A stretch of DNA of 64,000 nt from Blastocystis hominis (taxonomy: Eukaryota > Sar > Bigyra > Opalinata > Blastocystidae). This document shows, in pieces, positions 48,559 to 59,319 of this stretch. A program made the translations under genes and the position numbers. The stretch lies in contig NW_013171818.1 of the NCBI RefSeq assembly GCF_000151665.1, positions 519,623-583,622 of the forward strand, given 5' to 3'. Position 1 is the stretch's first letter. Every line of letters begins with the position of its first letter. Under the pieces are notes generated by a model, which ran no database searches, was not told where the DNA came from, and saw nothing but the letters and a program-made list of their open reading frames with translations.

Positions 48559-49625
48559 TCAAGTGTCTTCCTCAATTCTACCGATGAACCAGTTCAGTAT
48601 GATGGAAGTGTTCGGTAATACTACGAAGAAGGTAGGGAAGCTGGACAATCCTCTGTCATTCGATCAATGTTACATCTCGTCTGTGTCGTTGTATACGGAT
48701 TTCGTGTTGCACAATGTCCTATCCGATCAAGTGATGCTAATCAATGCCGGGAACACACCACAAGAAGTGTTAATATCCAGCGGCGCCTACGACATCGAAA
48801 CGATCATTGCAATGTTGAATGCAAGTGATGCCCTATTCGAATTGGTGTATAGCAGTGAGAATGCGTTCCACATCACAGTGAATCATTTTTACACAATTGA
48901 TTTCACTCGTGTTCCCGAGATCCTATCGATCCTTGGTTTCGAATCGGATACACTAGTGAAAGGAGTGGATAACCCGCGTCGATACTGCCTCTTCCTCGTG
49001 TAACCAAGTGGATGTTACTGATGGCAGGGACTCGCACGTGCTAATAATGCCTACTGGATACTACACGTTCTCCGGGTTCATCGATGCTGTTGGTGTCGAG
49101 ATGGTGAAAGTGCTTCCTCTCATATCAATGACAATCGAGGATGACCATGTAAGCTTCAATGATCAATCCAACAGTTGGTATTTCGATCGAACCAGTGTTG
49201 ACACGACGATCGATGGTTTTGGTTGGACTTTATGGCTCAAACTGTTTTCATCGACTCGCAATTTGTGCACTGAGCATCCCGTGGAGAATGTGTTTGATCC
49301 CAGCGGTCCATCTCTACCCGATGCGACGAATGGTCAAGGTCTTGGAGGTCATGCATACATAGACCCGAACACCTACATTGAATACGACTGGCAATTGTGT
49401 ATGAATGATTACCGGTTTCTGGTCAAGCCTTATGCGTCGTATACGATGACGAATAGCTGACGGTTCAGTACTCGATAGTGGTGAGTTTTATATCACTGAG
49501 GACACGACTACATCACTTACCATGAAGTCCTTGACGACTATGTGTTTCATTGAACTCAATGCTCGATATGCGGAGATCATGGAACTGCCTGCATCTCATC
49601 AGGATGCGATTGCGTGGATAGTATA
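48548..49625 (+). pseudogene. Penton-like virion protein, paralogue 2, two frameshifts
   Basis: First segment (48548-49003) carries 'ISSGAYDIETIIAMLN' and 'IDFTRVPEILSILGF', the same signature as paralogue 1. The frame shifts near 49000 into 49008-49460 ('MPTGYYTFSGFIDAV', a second, weaker signature) and again near 49455 into a segment ending at 49625 (about 58 residues, 'DGSVLDSGEFYITED'). Original length about 355 residues with two copies of the signature. Confidence 0.55.
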
Positions 49626-49641
49626 AAACAATGGAGATACC

Positions 49642-51021
49642 ATGTCATGGATTGCGAAGGATTACGTACCAGAACTGGAATTGAGTATCAAAGGGGACAT
49701 CAGCGGTGACTTGGTGTCAGCGAATGATTCCTCAATCGGTCTCTGGTACTCCAAGGACTGCAGGTATAATAAGGAGGTGTACATCGATACAACGAATTTC
49801 ATACTCGGCGTACGAGGCTATGGCGAAAAACCTTTCACAATCCAACGAGGTCATTACAATGTTTTTGATCTCGTAACCATGATTGTTGATGTGATAAACG
49901 AGATATACGTTGCAGCATCACTTGGATTGTACTTGGTATACGTGAATGAAGACCATGATGGTCGAGTACGAATGGGATGTCGAAATGGTTCAAAACCACG
50001 ATTCATAATGATTTGTGACAACCCATTTTTCGGTTTATCTCCGGTCCATACGCGGAACCTGGAGGTGTGTATCTGTTTTGCTATTTCGAGTTTCATCGCG
50101 ACTGACATATCCGGATACCTGAGTTAACAACGCCTAGCAAATTTGCGTCCGCGGTATACAAAGGATTGGTTTGGTTGGAACAATCTTGGAAGTCCCTGAT
50201 AGTGGGTACACGTACTCGAATCGCCAAGTGAGCATAGCAATCCATCGGCTTTCACGAGTCTATATTGCCTCTTCGGCAGTATTGCTCGATGAGGATGGAC
50301 ATTGTTCATTTCCACCATTTGTGTCGGATGACTTCATCGAATGGGAACAACCTCAATCCTACATGACTCACACCACGATTCGCTTTCCGTACGGAGTGAT
50401 GATACTGGACAACGAAGAATCGGGAGACTTCGTCGCCACAGGGAAGCTTTGTTTCCCCTTGATGTCGAAGAGACATCTATAACCTACACAGCAGATACGG
50501 TGAGTCACACGTGGTCCATTCCATCATGTGTAAGCCAAGCTGACTTGGTGTAGAACATGAATCAGTGCTTTGACTCGGCTGCACTGGACATACAGTAGAT
50601 ACCCGAAGCAGATGGCTACTACATTCACGCTGACCATGTGTTCTCGTTGAATGACAACCTTGGCACAATCATACCTGGTTCGGGATCGCAATCGCATACA
50701 TGGCGTATCCCTTTCGACGATGGTGTGTACTATGCCAACTACGGTCCGATGGTTGCCGAGTATCCTGGCAATATCACGGATGGTCTATCGAACATACAGC
50801 TGTATTGCAACATCATGAAAAGCAAGACGATACCACTGCTTACGAATGTCCCGATGGACAGTTTGTACAAGAACTACTTCTACAAAGAATCGCATGTTGA
50901 TTCCGTGGTCCGAGTTGTTGGACCGAATCGAATATGAGTTGAAAGACGAGAACGACGAACCACTCTCGTTCATCGGAAACATCTATCTGTTGATCGGATT
51001 CACCGTCATAGTCAATAAATG
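49642..51021 (+). pseudogene. Large penton-like virion protein, paralogue 3, several breaks
   Basis: Segments 49642-50127 ('IQRGHYNVFDLVTMIVDVIN', then 'FFGL'), 50171-50482 ('EVPDSGYTYSNRQVSIAI'), a stretch holding TAG codons at 50551-50553 and 50596-50598, and 50638-50937 ('ITDGLSNIQLYCNI'). A last shift leads to 'LKDENDEPLSFIGNIYLLI', equivalent to the C-terminal strand pair of paralogues 1 and 4. One ancestral gene of about 450 residues explains all of them. It is the most damaged gene of the element. Confidence 0.5.
51016..51021 (+). promoter_or_regulatory. TAAATG late-promoter-like start site
   Basis: The start codon of the 112-residue gene lies in TAAATG, with a second case at 51338-51343 for the following gene. 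Confidence 0.4.
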
Positions 51022-51357
51022 AATCTAGTATTAAACATTGACAAGACATTCGAACACGAGTTCGCGAGTAACAATCTCATCAAAAGCTATTTGTTGATCG
51101 AGCGGATATCGATGAAGGGAGAATCGTCAGGTACCTGCCTTGTCCTTGATCAAGTCAACAACATGCAAGAGCACAAACAATCTTCGTTGACTGTGCTGAA
51201 CGAGTTGTATACGGAGAATGCCTATCTGAATGTCGTGGTCCCCAAGAGTCGCAAATGGCGATTCTGTCTCATGGACAAGAATGGTCTGTACATCAAAGTG
51301 AAATGGCCAATAACGGTTTGCATTCATTTCAGTGTTGTAAATGAATCGAAGCTATAG
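51019..51357 (+). CDS. Small viral protein of unknown function
   Basis: 112 residues, open, starting at a TAAATG site (51016-51021). Ends 'WPITVCIHFSVV', a beta-strand-like C-terminus similar in style to the penton-like neighbours, but without their GYYT/LGF signature. The last 17 nt overlap the next gene. Confidence 0.5.
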   Translation: MNLVLNIDKTFEHEFASNNLIKSYLLIERISMKGESSGTCLVLDQVNNMQEHKQSSLTVLNELYTENAYLNVVVPKSRKWRFCLMDKNGLYIKVKWPITVCIHFSVVNESKL

Positions 51358-52144
51358 TCGTAGCTATCCCGTGAGTGTGATCAATCACAATACCATCATA
51401 TCCAAGAACAATGCTCGATACCACGAGACATTCTATACAATGATTATGCCTCGTGACAATGTGTACAAGATCACTTCCATCACTTGCAAGATCGATACCG
51501 CTTTTCTCTGGAACATCCTTGCTATGAATGTGGTGAAAGTGATGAATAACCAAGGAGATGAAATGACCTACAATGTGGGTGCTGGCTACTACACGATCGA
51601 CGAACTATGTAATACCATCGCTGGTTCGATTGCGATCAATGATAACAACCAGGCATACATGGTCTCCGAGAATGCTCAATCGGTCGACCTGAGTGGCGCA
51701 TCCGACATTGCAAACATCCTGAAGCTGGAAGGCTACCTGATACCTACTACCGTCGCGAGTGAACCATACGACATCACAAACGGCATGAGTGTGATCCGAG
51801 TCTACAGTAGTATCAATACTCAAACATTCGGTCTGAAGAGTCCGCTGATCGATAACCTGATTCATGTATCGATGGGACTGAACAACATGATCACCTGGGA
51901 CAACCTATCGATCGATGTGATTGAACAATCGAACTTGGACTACATTGATTGGGTACTGACAGATGCGAATGACCATCCGATCTCATTGAATTCGAATGTG
52001 TACATCTCATTCACGATTTCTTGTTACACCCCTTCAGTAAAGAATGGACGAATACGTTGCTACAATTCCAATCATTCGATTCAAACCACACAAAGTGAAA
52101 TCGAGAAACATGATGGACAAAATGTTGAATCGATATTTCGATAA
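51341..52144 (+). CDS. Penton-like minor capsid protein, paralogue 4
   Basis: Up to 267 residues. Signature 'VGAGYYTIDELCNTIAGSI', 'VDLSGASDIANILKLEG', 'VIRVYSSINTQ' and C-terminal 'IDWVLTDANDHPISLNSNVYI'. The last 35 residues overlap the next gene and are probably spurious: in the +1 frame a stop lies at 52039-52041, 2 nt before the next ATG, so a one-base shift near 52015 may have lengthened the frame. Start in TAAATG. Confidence 0.55.
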   Translation: MNRSYSRSYPVSVINHNTIISKNNARYHETFYTMIMPRDNVYKITSITCKIDTAFLWNILAMNVVKVMNNQGDEMTYNVGAGYYTIDELCNTIAGSIAINDNNQAYMVSENAQSVDLSGASDIANILKLEGYLIPTTVASEPYDITNGMSVIRVYSSINTQTFGLKSPLIDNLIHVSMGLNNMITWDNLSIDVIEQSNLDYIDWVLTDANDHPISLNSNVYISFTISCYTPSVKNGRIRCYNSNHSIQTTQSEIEKHDGQNVESIFR

Positions 52145-54448
52145 AGTCGTTGAAAGTGAATTCAATCAACAACGAATGAGGAGCGAACAATGGCGACAGA
52201 AGCGAACCTTGTTTGATTCGTACATGAATCTCTCACCTGCTGAACGTCGTCGTGTATCTGTCTCTGACATGTTTGGATATCAAATGCAGCGAATTGATAA
52301 TGAGAACATGCTGTTGTACTCATTCGAGGACAACGTGGTCTACAATGCTAAAATTGACAAACAATTCAACAAGATCATTGTTCAGTCTGTGAATCACGAG
52401 TTGTCTGACATGGAGAAACGAGCTATCTTTGATAATCCATTTGGATATGAGCCAGTATCGCCCTATCGTATCCACTACCAGAGAGCAGAGGTTGGCAATG
52501 CACAAATCGTGAATATAACTGGTGATGTTGGAGTCAGCATCAACGAAATGAAGAATGCTGCTGAAACCATATCGAATGCAGCTCAACAAATGGGAGATAG
52601 TATCAACACAGTTACTCAACAGAATGCAGCGATTCATAATGATTTTGCTGGCTTGAGAGAAGATGTGGGTGAACATGGTGATTCAGAACGAACATATCTA
52701 TTATGGAATGATGACAATAGTATGGTATTCGTTCAAGGAAAGACAAGCAAAGCGCAACGAGGTAGTCAGGCATACAATGATTTAGTATCTGCAGGCCATG
52801 CTGAACGTGGACGATGGATGGTCAAACCCGAAGTACAACCTCTGAATGTAACTCAGGAGATTCATCAAGAAATGAATGTGACATCCATTATCAACAAATT
52901 AGATGAAGTGATTACTGTGATGAACAGTTTCAATATTGAGGTGAACCTTGGTAACATTTATAATGCAATAGCTTATGTAACAGAAAGAATCAATATATTA
53001 CAAGATGAGAAGAATGGCTACCCTATGATGATGTACTTGTTGGCAAACGATAATTCTAAATTGACAAATACAAACCAATGAATCAAGTTGTTAAGTGTCA
53101 AATATGTTGAAGTGGTAACAAGCATTGAGATAGGAAATAAATCATTGATCCAGAATATTGGTAACTTAGTAAATCAACAGAACGCGGTGATTGAGGAGAG
53201 TAATAGATATTTGCAACAAGTCGAAGCTCATCTCCAAGGAATTGAAAACAAACTCGATTCTTTTGCAATTGCTGGTATCCAAGCATTGATTCCAACACAA
53301 AGTGAAATGCGAATCGATGATTTGACAGAGTTCATGACGAAGTAATACAACGATTACTTGCAACAATGGCTAGAGCGAAACAGCTTCATTCAGCAATTTG
53401 TATCTGGTGAGTTGTCAAAAGCATATGATGAAATCAACAAACGGTTGGTTGAATCATTCAATCGATTCATACCTATGATTGAAAATGTGTCCAATGAAAT
53501 GCAGACTACGAACAAGAATCTGATAGCTCTTAGTAATGTTGCTGAAAATGAGGGATAGGCAACTAGGCAGCAATTATTGGATAATACGAATGCTCTGGGC
53601 AACCAATATAAACATGGTCAAACTCACACAACCAAGTTAATCAAAGATTCTACGGGTGCAATTGTTAATCAACTTGCTGACAATCTGACTAAAACTGGTA
53701 ACCTGTTGACAAATGGATTCAATTCCATGAATAGCCAACTTGCTGTTGGACAGACTCAAACTAACAACCTATTAACAAATGTTGATAATGCAGTTGTTGA
53801 TGGACATGCTCAAACTGGTCAGCTGATTACTACAATGAGTAATCAATTTGCTAATACTCAGCTGACCCGGGATCAATTATATCAACAATTGTATGATTAA
53901 ACGTGAGAGGAATCCAGAATTTCATGGATACCATTTGGCAATCATATGTAAATCTCGTGAATCAGCCACACAATCAACAAGCTGTAATCTTAATGGATAA
54001 TCGTCAACCTGAAGTTGAAAATACTCAAAGATTCACACCTCAAGCAATCGATCAAGTGAATCGAGCTGCAGCCTTGATTGAAGGATCTGAAAATAGAGAG
54101 TATGACATTAACGAAGGTTGGGAAAGCGATGATACTCGCGAAGATTTCATTGCTTTCTCAAGTTTGCTTGCTCGCAATTTCAACAATCCTGTTTTCGCTC
54201 AATTTGCAAATGACCTTGGATTCTCACGTCTCTTCAGGGCTTATCGTGATCAAAATGATGACGCCGAACTGATGAGTTTCTTCATACGAGTAGCTAATAG
54301 TAAGGACCTAACTTCTGATTATTTGGACTACATGAAAAACAAGATCAAACGGTTTGCTGTCAATGTAGATCAACAATTCGAGCAATATCTGCAAAATACA
54401 TATAACACGATCAAAGATATGTTCACTACACAAGGTTTCAATGGCTAA
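52044..54448 (+). pseudogene. Long coiled-coil virion protein with three nonsense codons
   Basis: One frame from 52044 to 53900 is interrupted only by TGA 53079-53081, TAA 53343-53345 and TAG 53556-53558. A one-base shift near 53900 leads into 53903-54448, for about 800 residues in all. Content: basic N-terminus, an 'NITGDVGVSINEMKNAAETI' start of a long Gln/Asn/Ala-rich heptad region, many short 'QTQTNNLLTN'/'HAQTGQLITT' repeats, and an acidic C-terminal domain (ENREYDINEGWESDD). Resembles fibre/tape-measure-like structural proteins in character only; no family match. Confidence 0.5.
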
Positions 54449-54488
54449 TGAAGATAGCTGTGATCTTCTATTCACTTTGTATGCATAA

Positions 54489-55496
54489 ATGGCAATTCCA
54501 TTTACTGTTGATATATCTGCCTTTTATGGCGAACCCGATTTCCGAGAACAGGATAGTGGAACGATCGTGGACCGACGCAAGACATTGAATCTACACAAAG
54601 AACTAGAGACGCCAGTAAACGCTCCGGTTTCCAGCAAAATATAGAAACGAACTCCAAAGCAAACTCCAACGAAAAGTGCCGACGCGATTGCCATGTCGAC
54701 CGACGTCAACCAAGGTGAAGCAGTGGCATTCGGGACTACAAAGTCGGCTACAGGCGGCAATTGTAAATTCGGTGGCGCCCTGGCATTCAATGAAGCGCAA
54801 TTGATGAACGAACTTACTGGATTCAAGAAAGGAGGTGTACTGGGAACCATTGATGCAACGGTGATTCCTTCAATGATCCGGATGGCTCCACAGATCATTT
54901 CAAGCCTTAAGGCATTAATGAAAACCGGTGACAAAGGTGTCGCCCTCAAATTCGGTGGTGTTTCTGCTGTGTTCCTCAATGGAATCAACCCTAGCGATTA
55001 CGACGATGTGTTGAAGACCATGAAAGCCATTGAACGACAAAGTAATAACATTGAAGTGCGTGGCGGTGCATTGTATACTGGTTCAAGTCGTGTTAGCACA
55101 TTCTTCAAGAATGCCTGGAACAAGATCAAAGGTTGGTACGACAACAATGCAGACAAGTTGAAACCCATCACCGATATCCTTGTGAATGCTGGCACGAATG
55201 CCGCGAATAACGCAATCAACAAGGGTGTGAACTATGTATCCCAGAAGACAGGATCGAATACTGTGAAACAGATCGCGAATGTAGTAGGCAACATGACAAA
55301 AGAAGGGATAACCGATGTCGCCAATGGACTCCAAGGAAAGGAAAGCAAAGCCGGCACTGGCTACGACATTTCGGACCTCTCGGACGAGGTGAACGCAATG
55401 GCAGTCCCGACGAAAAAAAAGAATCGCATCCTCACAGCCCTTTCACAGAACGAGAACAAGATAGAGAAGTCTGTAATTCGAAGGAGAGTGTACTAG
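54489..55496 (+). pseudogene. Possible pVI-like membrane-active minor capsid protein, one TAG
   Basis: The ATG in TAAATG at 54486-54491 begins a 335-codon frame broken once by TAG at 54642-54644; the frame is kept on both sides. Three Gly-Gly sites (CKFGG-A, LKFGG-V and EVRGG-A) look like targets of the adenain-like protease encoded next door. After the last one comes an amphipathic Trp/Lys-rich helix (FFKNAWNKIKGWYDN) and an Ala/Asn-rich region. That order recalls adenovirus pVI, whose released helix disrupts membranes (established for adenovirus; transfer to this gene is inference). A nested start at 54693 could still yield the C-terminal 267 residues. Confidence 0.45.
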
Positions 55497-55507
55497 GTAA
55501 GCTCTTC

Positions 55508-55909
55508 ATGCATGAATACATAAATGTGGATGCTGAACCAATGACTTTCGATGAAGTTCGAAAACTGGCCAAGCAACTCGAGATCCCCGACTTCGATGTG
55601 ATGGAATTGGACAAGTACAAGAGACTGGCCAAAGAGTACAAAGAACCAGCGAATTGTATCATCTGGATACCATTCGAAAACGGTGGAAGTTTTTGTCACT
55701 TCGTGTCTTGCTTTCGTAAAGACGATGGCACGCTGAACTACCAGGACAGCTTTGGCGAGATGAATGACTTCCCGCTGGCAGGTACGAACCATGTGTTCCG
55801 TGTGAACAAAGTGAAATACCAGTCGATCTTTGCCAACAACTGTGGCTACCTGGCACTCCTTCACTTGTACACGCACGACGCTGTTGACCCTGCTTTCCAA
55901 AGGATATAG
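55508..55909 (+). CDS. Adenain-like (Ulp1-fold) cysteine protease, maturation protease
   Basis: 133 residues, open. Catalytic residues in the adenain order: His64 in 'CHFVSCF', Asp80 in 'YQDSFG', Gln105 and Cys112 in 'NNCGYLALL'. Upstream of His the 'CIIWIPFENGG' strand matches Polinton proteases. It is shorter than typical members (about 180-200), with a brief N-terminus. Expected to process capsid precursors at Gly-Gly sites. Convergent with the ATPase gene (43 nt apart). The start is the first ATG; the preceding gene ends 12 nt upstream. Confidence 0.8.
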   Translation: MHEYINVDAEPMTFDEVRKLAKQLEIPDFDVMELDKYKRLAKEYKEPANCIIWIPFENGGSFCHFVSCFRKDDGTLNYQDSFGEMNDFPLAGTNHVFRVNKVKYQSIFANNCGYLALLHLYTHDAVDPAFQRI

Positions 55910-55952
55910 ATGTATATGAATAATAAACCCATTTTCACTTTGGTCATCCCGC

Positions 55953-57332
55953 TTATGTCAAATCGTACCTGGAACGCAATCCTTTGCCTTTCTTCTGCTT
56001 GGTAGAATTGTCGCTAGTGTAGTTCTGCGTTCCATTTCTCGATTTCTGTACGAACTGGAATTCTTTCGTGTTGATGGATTTGCTGTAGTCCTGTGGTTTG
56101 ATTTGGACCACCTCTTTGATGTCCAAGAGATTGTACATGCGGCTTTTGTCTTTCTTTTCCTCCCTTCTTGCTATACCTTTGCCGAGTTCATCGGGATAAC
56201 TTCGTTGTTCAGGGACACCCTGTCGTTCCAATTCCTGCTCGAGTTGTTGTACTTGTCGTTGCTTCTCTTCCACTTCCTTCCTCTTTCGTTCATTACTTAA
56301 TGCCTTCGGTAACTTCGATCGCATCTTGTTGATTGCTTGTTGTTTGCTACTCAGTTCGTATGGGACGTACTCGACCAACGAATGGTCGTCCAGGTAGTAC
56401 CATCGTGTGTGTATGCCCATCTGGATATCACGAAGTACCTCGGATAGATTGGACGGTGGTGGTATCTTCATTTTGCGCCATAGATCCTCGCGTCCAAGGA
56501 TGTTGTAGAAGAGAAAGATTCGAGTGGCATTATCCAGAATCTTGTTGCTCAATCGAGAGAATCCTTGGAATGCAATGAGAAAACTGGTCTTTCGATGTCG
56601 ACTCATGCAAGCCATGGTATCCATGAAGTTCACCACCCAGTGATCGTTCGGCTTCGTATACAGGTCGTCGAAGATGTAGATGGACGGATATGTGGTGTCA
56701 TTGTAGATCGCCACACTTGATCCATCCTCATTCAATTGTTTGTACGCGACGTCCTCGCTATCCGTGAATTCAGGGCGTATTTCGCTGTCCGTGTTGATCC
56801 ATTGTGTTTTGATGCCTGCTTTGTTGGCGACATGTTTGAGCACTTGTGGACACTTGTTTTCATAGCTCACCTTTCCCATGAAGAAGCAGATCTTGTCGAA
56901 CGAGTGAGGTATCTCGTAGCACAACTGATTGATGAGGAACGACTTACCCGACTTGGAAGGAGCAATGATGAGTGTGAATTGATTGAGGAATGTGTCCTGA
57001 CAATCGAGTTCCCAATCGAACTTCATAATACCCATGCTTTCCTTGTTCTGTCGAAGATCCTGCAATTGCTCGTCAATGGTCTGCTCTGGTTGGATGTAGT
57101 CGGCTAGTTCTCGCAGTATTTTGGCATATTGCTTGCTCTTCTCTTCATCGGTTTCATTCTCCATCCGTTGTTTGATGGTATCCTGCATTACTTCGGCTTG
57201 ATTGAGCGTATTTTCTGTTCTTCTTGTCAATCGTTTGTTGTTATACGGACATCGATGGTTGAATCGTCTTATTCGATTCTTAATGGCGAGCAATGTTGTA
57301 TCAATGTTAGGAATGTATGGTCTATCTTCCAT
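55953..57332 (-). CDS. FtsK/HerA (A32-like) genome-packaging ATPase
   Basis: 459 residues, open. Walker A 'APSKSGKS' (residues 124-131), Walker B 'SIYIFDD' (217-223), a polar sensor in 'FLIAFQGFSR' (Gln256), and the 'TRIFLF' strand. It pumps viral DNA into the preformed capsid (family role). Unusually long N-terminal part (about 110 residues, with 'QAEVMQDTIKQRM' helix) and a Lys/Glu coiled-coil C-terminal extension of about 130 residues. Start in TAAATG (57335-57330). Confidence 0.85.
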   Translation of the reverse strand: MEDRPYIPNIDTTLLAIKNRIRRFNHRCPYNNKRLTRRTENTLNQAEVMQDTIKQRMENETDEEKSKQYAKILRELADYIQPEQTIDEQLQDLRQNKESMGIMKFDWELDCQDTFLNQFTLIIAPSKSGKSFLINQLCYEIPHSFDKICFFMGKVSYENKCPQVLKHVANKAGIKTQWINTDSEIRPEFTDSEDVAYKQLNEDGSSVAIYNDTTYPSIYIFDDLYTKPNDHWVVNFMDTMACMSRHRKTSFLIAFQGFSRLSNKILDNATRIFLFYNILGREDLWRKMKIPPPSNLSEVLRDIQMGIHTRWYYLDDHSLVEYVPYELSSKQQAINKMRSKLPKALSNERKRKEVEEKQRQVQQLEQELERQGVPEQRSYPDELGKGIARREEKKDKSRMYNLLDIKEVVQIKPQDYSKSINTKEFQFVQKSRNGTQNYTSDNSTKQKKGKGLRSRYDLT

Positions 57333-57400
57333 TTACTTTAGAATCCATGGTGACCAAAGTGAAAAATGATTGTCAGGAGAGAAACTCTGTTTCCCTCCCT

Positions 57401-57935
57401 TTACAGGATGTCATAGTCACACTCATTATCCTTATCGATAACTCTCATCTGAGTAGACGTAAGATTTGCGAAAGAAATAACATCACCATCGTCAGTATCG
57501 AATTCCTTGCTTACCCCGGTTAATGCAATGTCAACCGTGGCTTCCTTGAAATCACGGAGAGCAATGCAAGAAACATCCTTTATATTGATTCTAATGGGCT
57601 TACTGTCCTTATCCATGATTCTCATATCTGGTATCATTTTCACTTTGAACAAGGTTTCTTCATTATCATTCGTACGATAGGGAAGATTGTCTTTTCAGTC
57701 GCATCAAGAAAAGCACGCAGATTCTCCGATTGTTCATTGGGCAGTGTGATGGAGAGAGTGTTGAGCAGTTTCTTCTTGTCTGTTTCGAACTTCGAGTTGT
57801 CACCCACGAAAACAATGGTAGCATCGGTGATCTTCTAAAATACTTGGCTGAGTCACCCTTCTTTCTCAAACCGTCCTTGGTGAGAGAGATGTCAGAAGTA
57901 TTGGAAAGATCGAAAACCTGAATCTTGTTGCTCAT
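57401..57935 (-). pseudogene. Viral protein of unknown function, two frameshifts
   Basis: Starts at 57935 ('SNKIQVFDLSNTSDISL'), shifts near 57838 to a frame reading 'ATIVFVGDNSKFETDKKK', and shifts again near 57665 into 57401-57652 ('FKVKMIPDMRIMDKD'). About 175 residues originally, between the capsid and ATPase genes on the same strand. Two beta-rich halves; no family recognised. Confidence 0.5.
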
Positions 57936-57984
57936 ATCTATTTATATTTACGTTTTGAAATCTTTAAGTGATCATAGTTTCCAC

Positions 57985-59274
57985 CTAAGCGTTCACCGTG
58001 TTGGCACGGATCATGATGAGGTGCATCTGGGTCGTCGCTGCAACATCCTCTTCCAACTCGATTTCGAATTGGATCTGATTCGATGCTCGCATCGGGAACC
58101 ACTCGGCTAACGGGAAGGCGAAGATGCGGAACTGATTCAACCACGTCTTGTACGTCAACAGCGTGTCATACTCGTCGGAACGACTATTGCAAAGATAGTC
58201 CATCCATTCGAAGAACGTGTGATCAATTCCATCAGGTGTGTTCGTGTTGTCCACATTGATGATACGCTTCTGTTCACCAGCGATATTCAATGAGATACGT
58301 TTGAATCGAATGTCCTTGAGTGACGAGAAATCACCATTGTCGTCCGTGAACATCATGAACATCATCTTGACGGGGAAGTTGACCAGCACACGATCATCAA
58401 TGAAGTTCTGGCCAGTAGGAATACGGAACGTCTTGGTCATGATCTGGTTCTTCACCAACTGAGTGTCCTCAGGATCGAAGGTCGAATCATCACTCGTCTT
58501 GTAACTGTGATACCAAAGCGTACACGTGTCGAAGTACACACCGGTGAAAGCCGTGGCTGATGGAACAGCGTCCGGACTTGTAGCGGTATTGATTTTGCCA
58601 GCATCGATGTAGAAGTATGCATCATCGTTCGTGGGATAGATCTGAGCATCCATCTGCGTGAGATTGATGAATCGTTCCTGAGAACAACCTTCAAAGATGT
58701 CTGCAAAGTTCACATTGATCGTCGTGTACGCCGTGGTCGATCCAGGTGACTGTACGAACTTGAGCATGTTGTAGAATAACTTCCCGCCATAAGGTCGACC
58801 CAGGATGGCCGCAGTTCGTGCGGTTTTATCGGTTGTATCGTAGTCACAGTCATCGTAGTAGATGTAGGACAGTTCCTTCAGTCCCTCGTTCACCACATTG
58901 TTGTGCTTGTTGTCCGTGAGCACATTCAAGAGTGACCGGATCTGACCGATGTTCTCATTGTCTGCACTCAGAGGCAAGGATGCCAAGTTCTCACCATTCC
59001 AATAGGTGTACGTGACCTTCGTGTTGTTCACAATGCCTGACATGTTCTTCTTCACCGGAACATAGATATCCTTCGACGAACTGCTCGTATTATTTGCCAA
59101 CCCGGTGATCTTGAGCTTGAAGGTCATTCGAGACTTGTACAGATTGAATTACACGTCATCACCGGATGGTGCGATTGTCCAATTGATCACATCGGTTGAC
59201 TTGATGTTATTGGACTGATTGCTGAACACAATCTGCGATTCGTAGTTATGCACAGGAGGAATTGTAGTAGCCAT
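57985..59274 (-). pseudogene. Major capsid protein (probable double jelly-roll), one TAA near the N-terminus
   Basis: The natural start is ATG 59274 in TAAATG: a 429-codon frame with a TAA at 59149-59151. The text before the stop (VFSNQSNNIKSTDVINWTI) and after it (FNLYKSRMTFKLKI) forms the first strand region expected of a Polinton capsid protein, where the stop replaces one residue, probably aromatic. Further marks: 'GRPYGGKLFYNMLKFV', 'VLVNFPVKMMFMMF' and the C-terminal 'FRIFAFPLAEWFPMRASNQI'. A protein starting at the internal ATG (59127, 380 residues) would lack the first strand. Divergent from the fibre-like gene with only 42 nt between starts. Confidence 0.65.
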
Positions 59275-59319
59275 TTATTACGACAAGGAACATTCTATTT
59301 TTCATCCCTGTAGTAAATG
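59272..59319. promoter_or_regulatory. Divergent promoter region with two TAAATG sites
   Basis: Minus-strand TAAATG at 59277-59272 starts the capsid gene and + strand TAAATG at 59314-59319 starts the fibre-like gene. All control sequence for both must lie in these 42 nt or inside the genes. Confidence 0.45.

Noticed and set aside
53079-59151. Viral in-frame stops explained as host-like mini-introns
   Set aside because: I tried GT-AG windows around the capsid TAA and the coiled-coil TAA; they give wrong frames, and the coding pattern continues directly on both sides of each stop.
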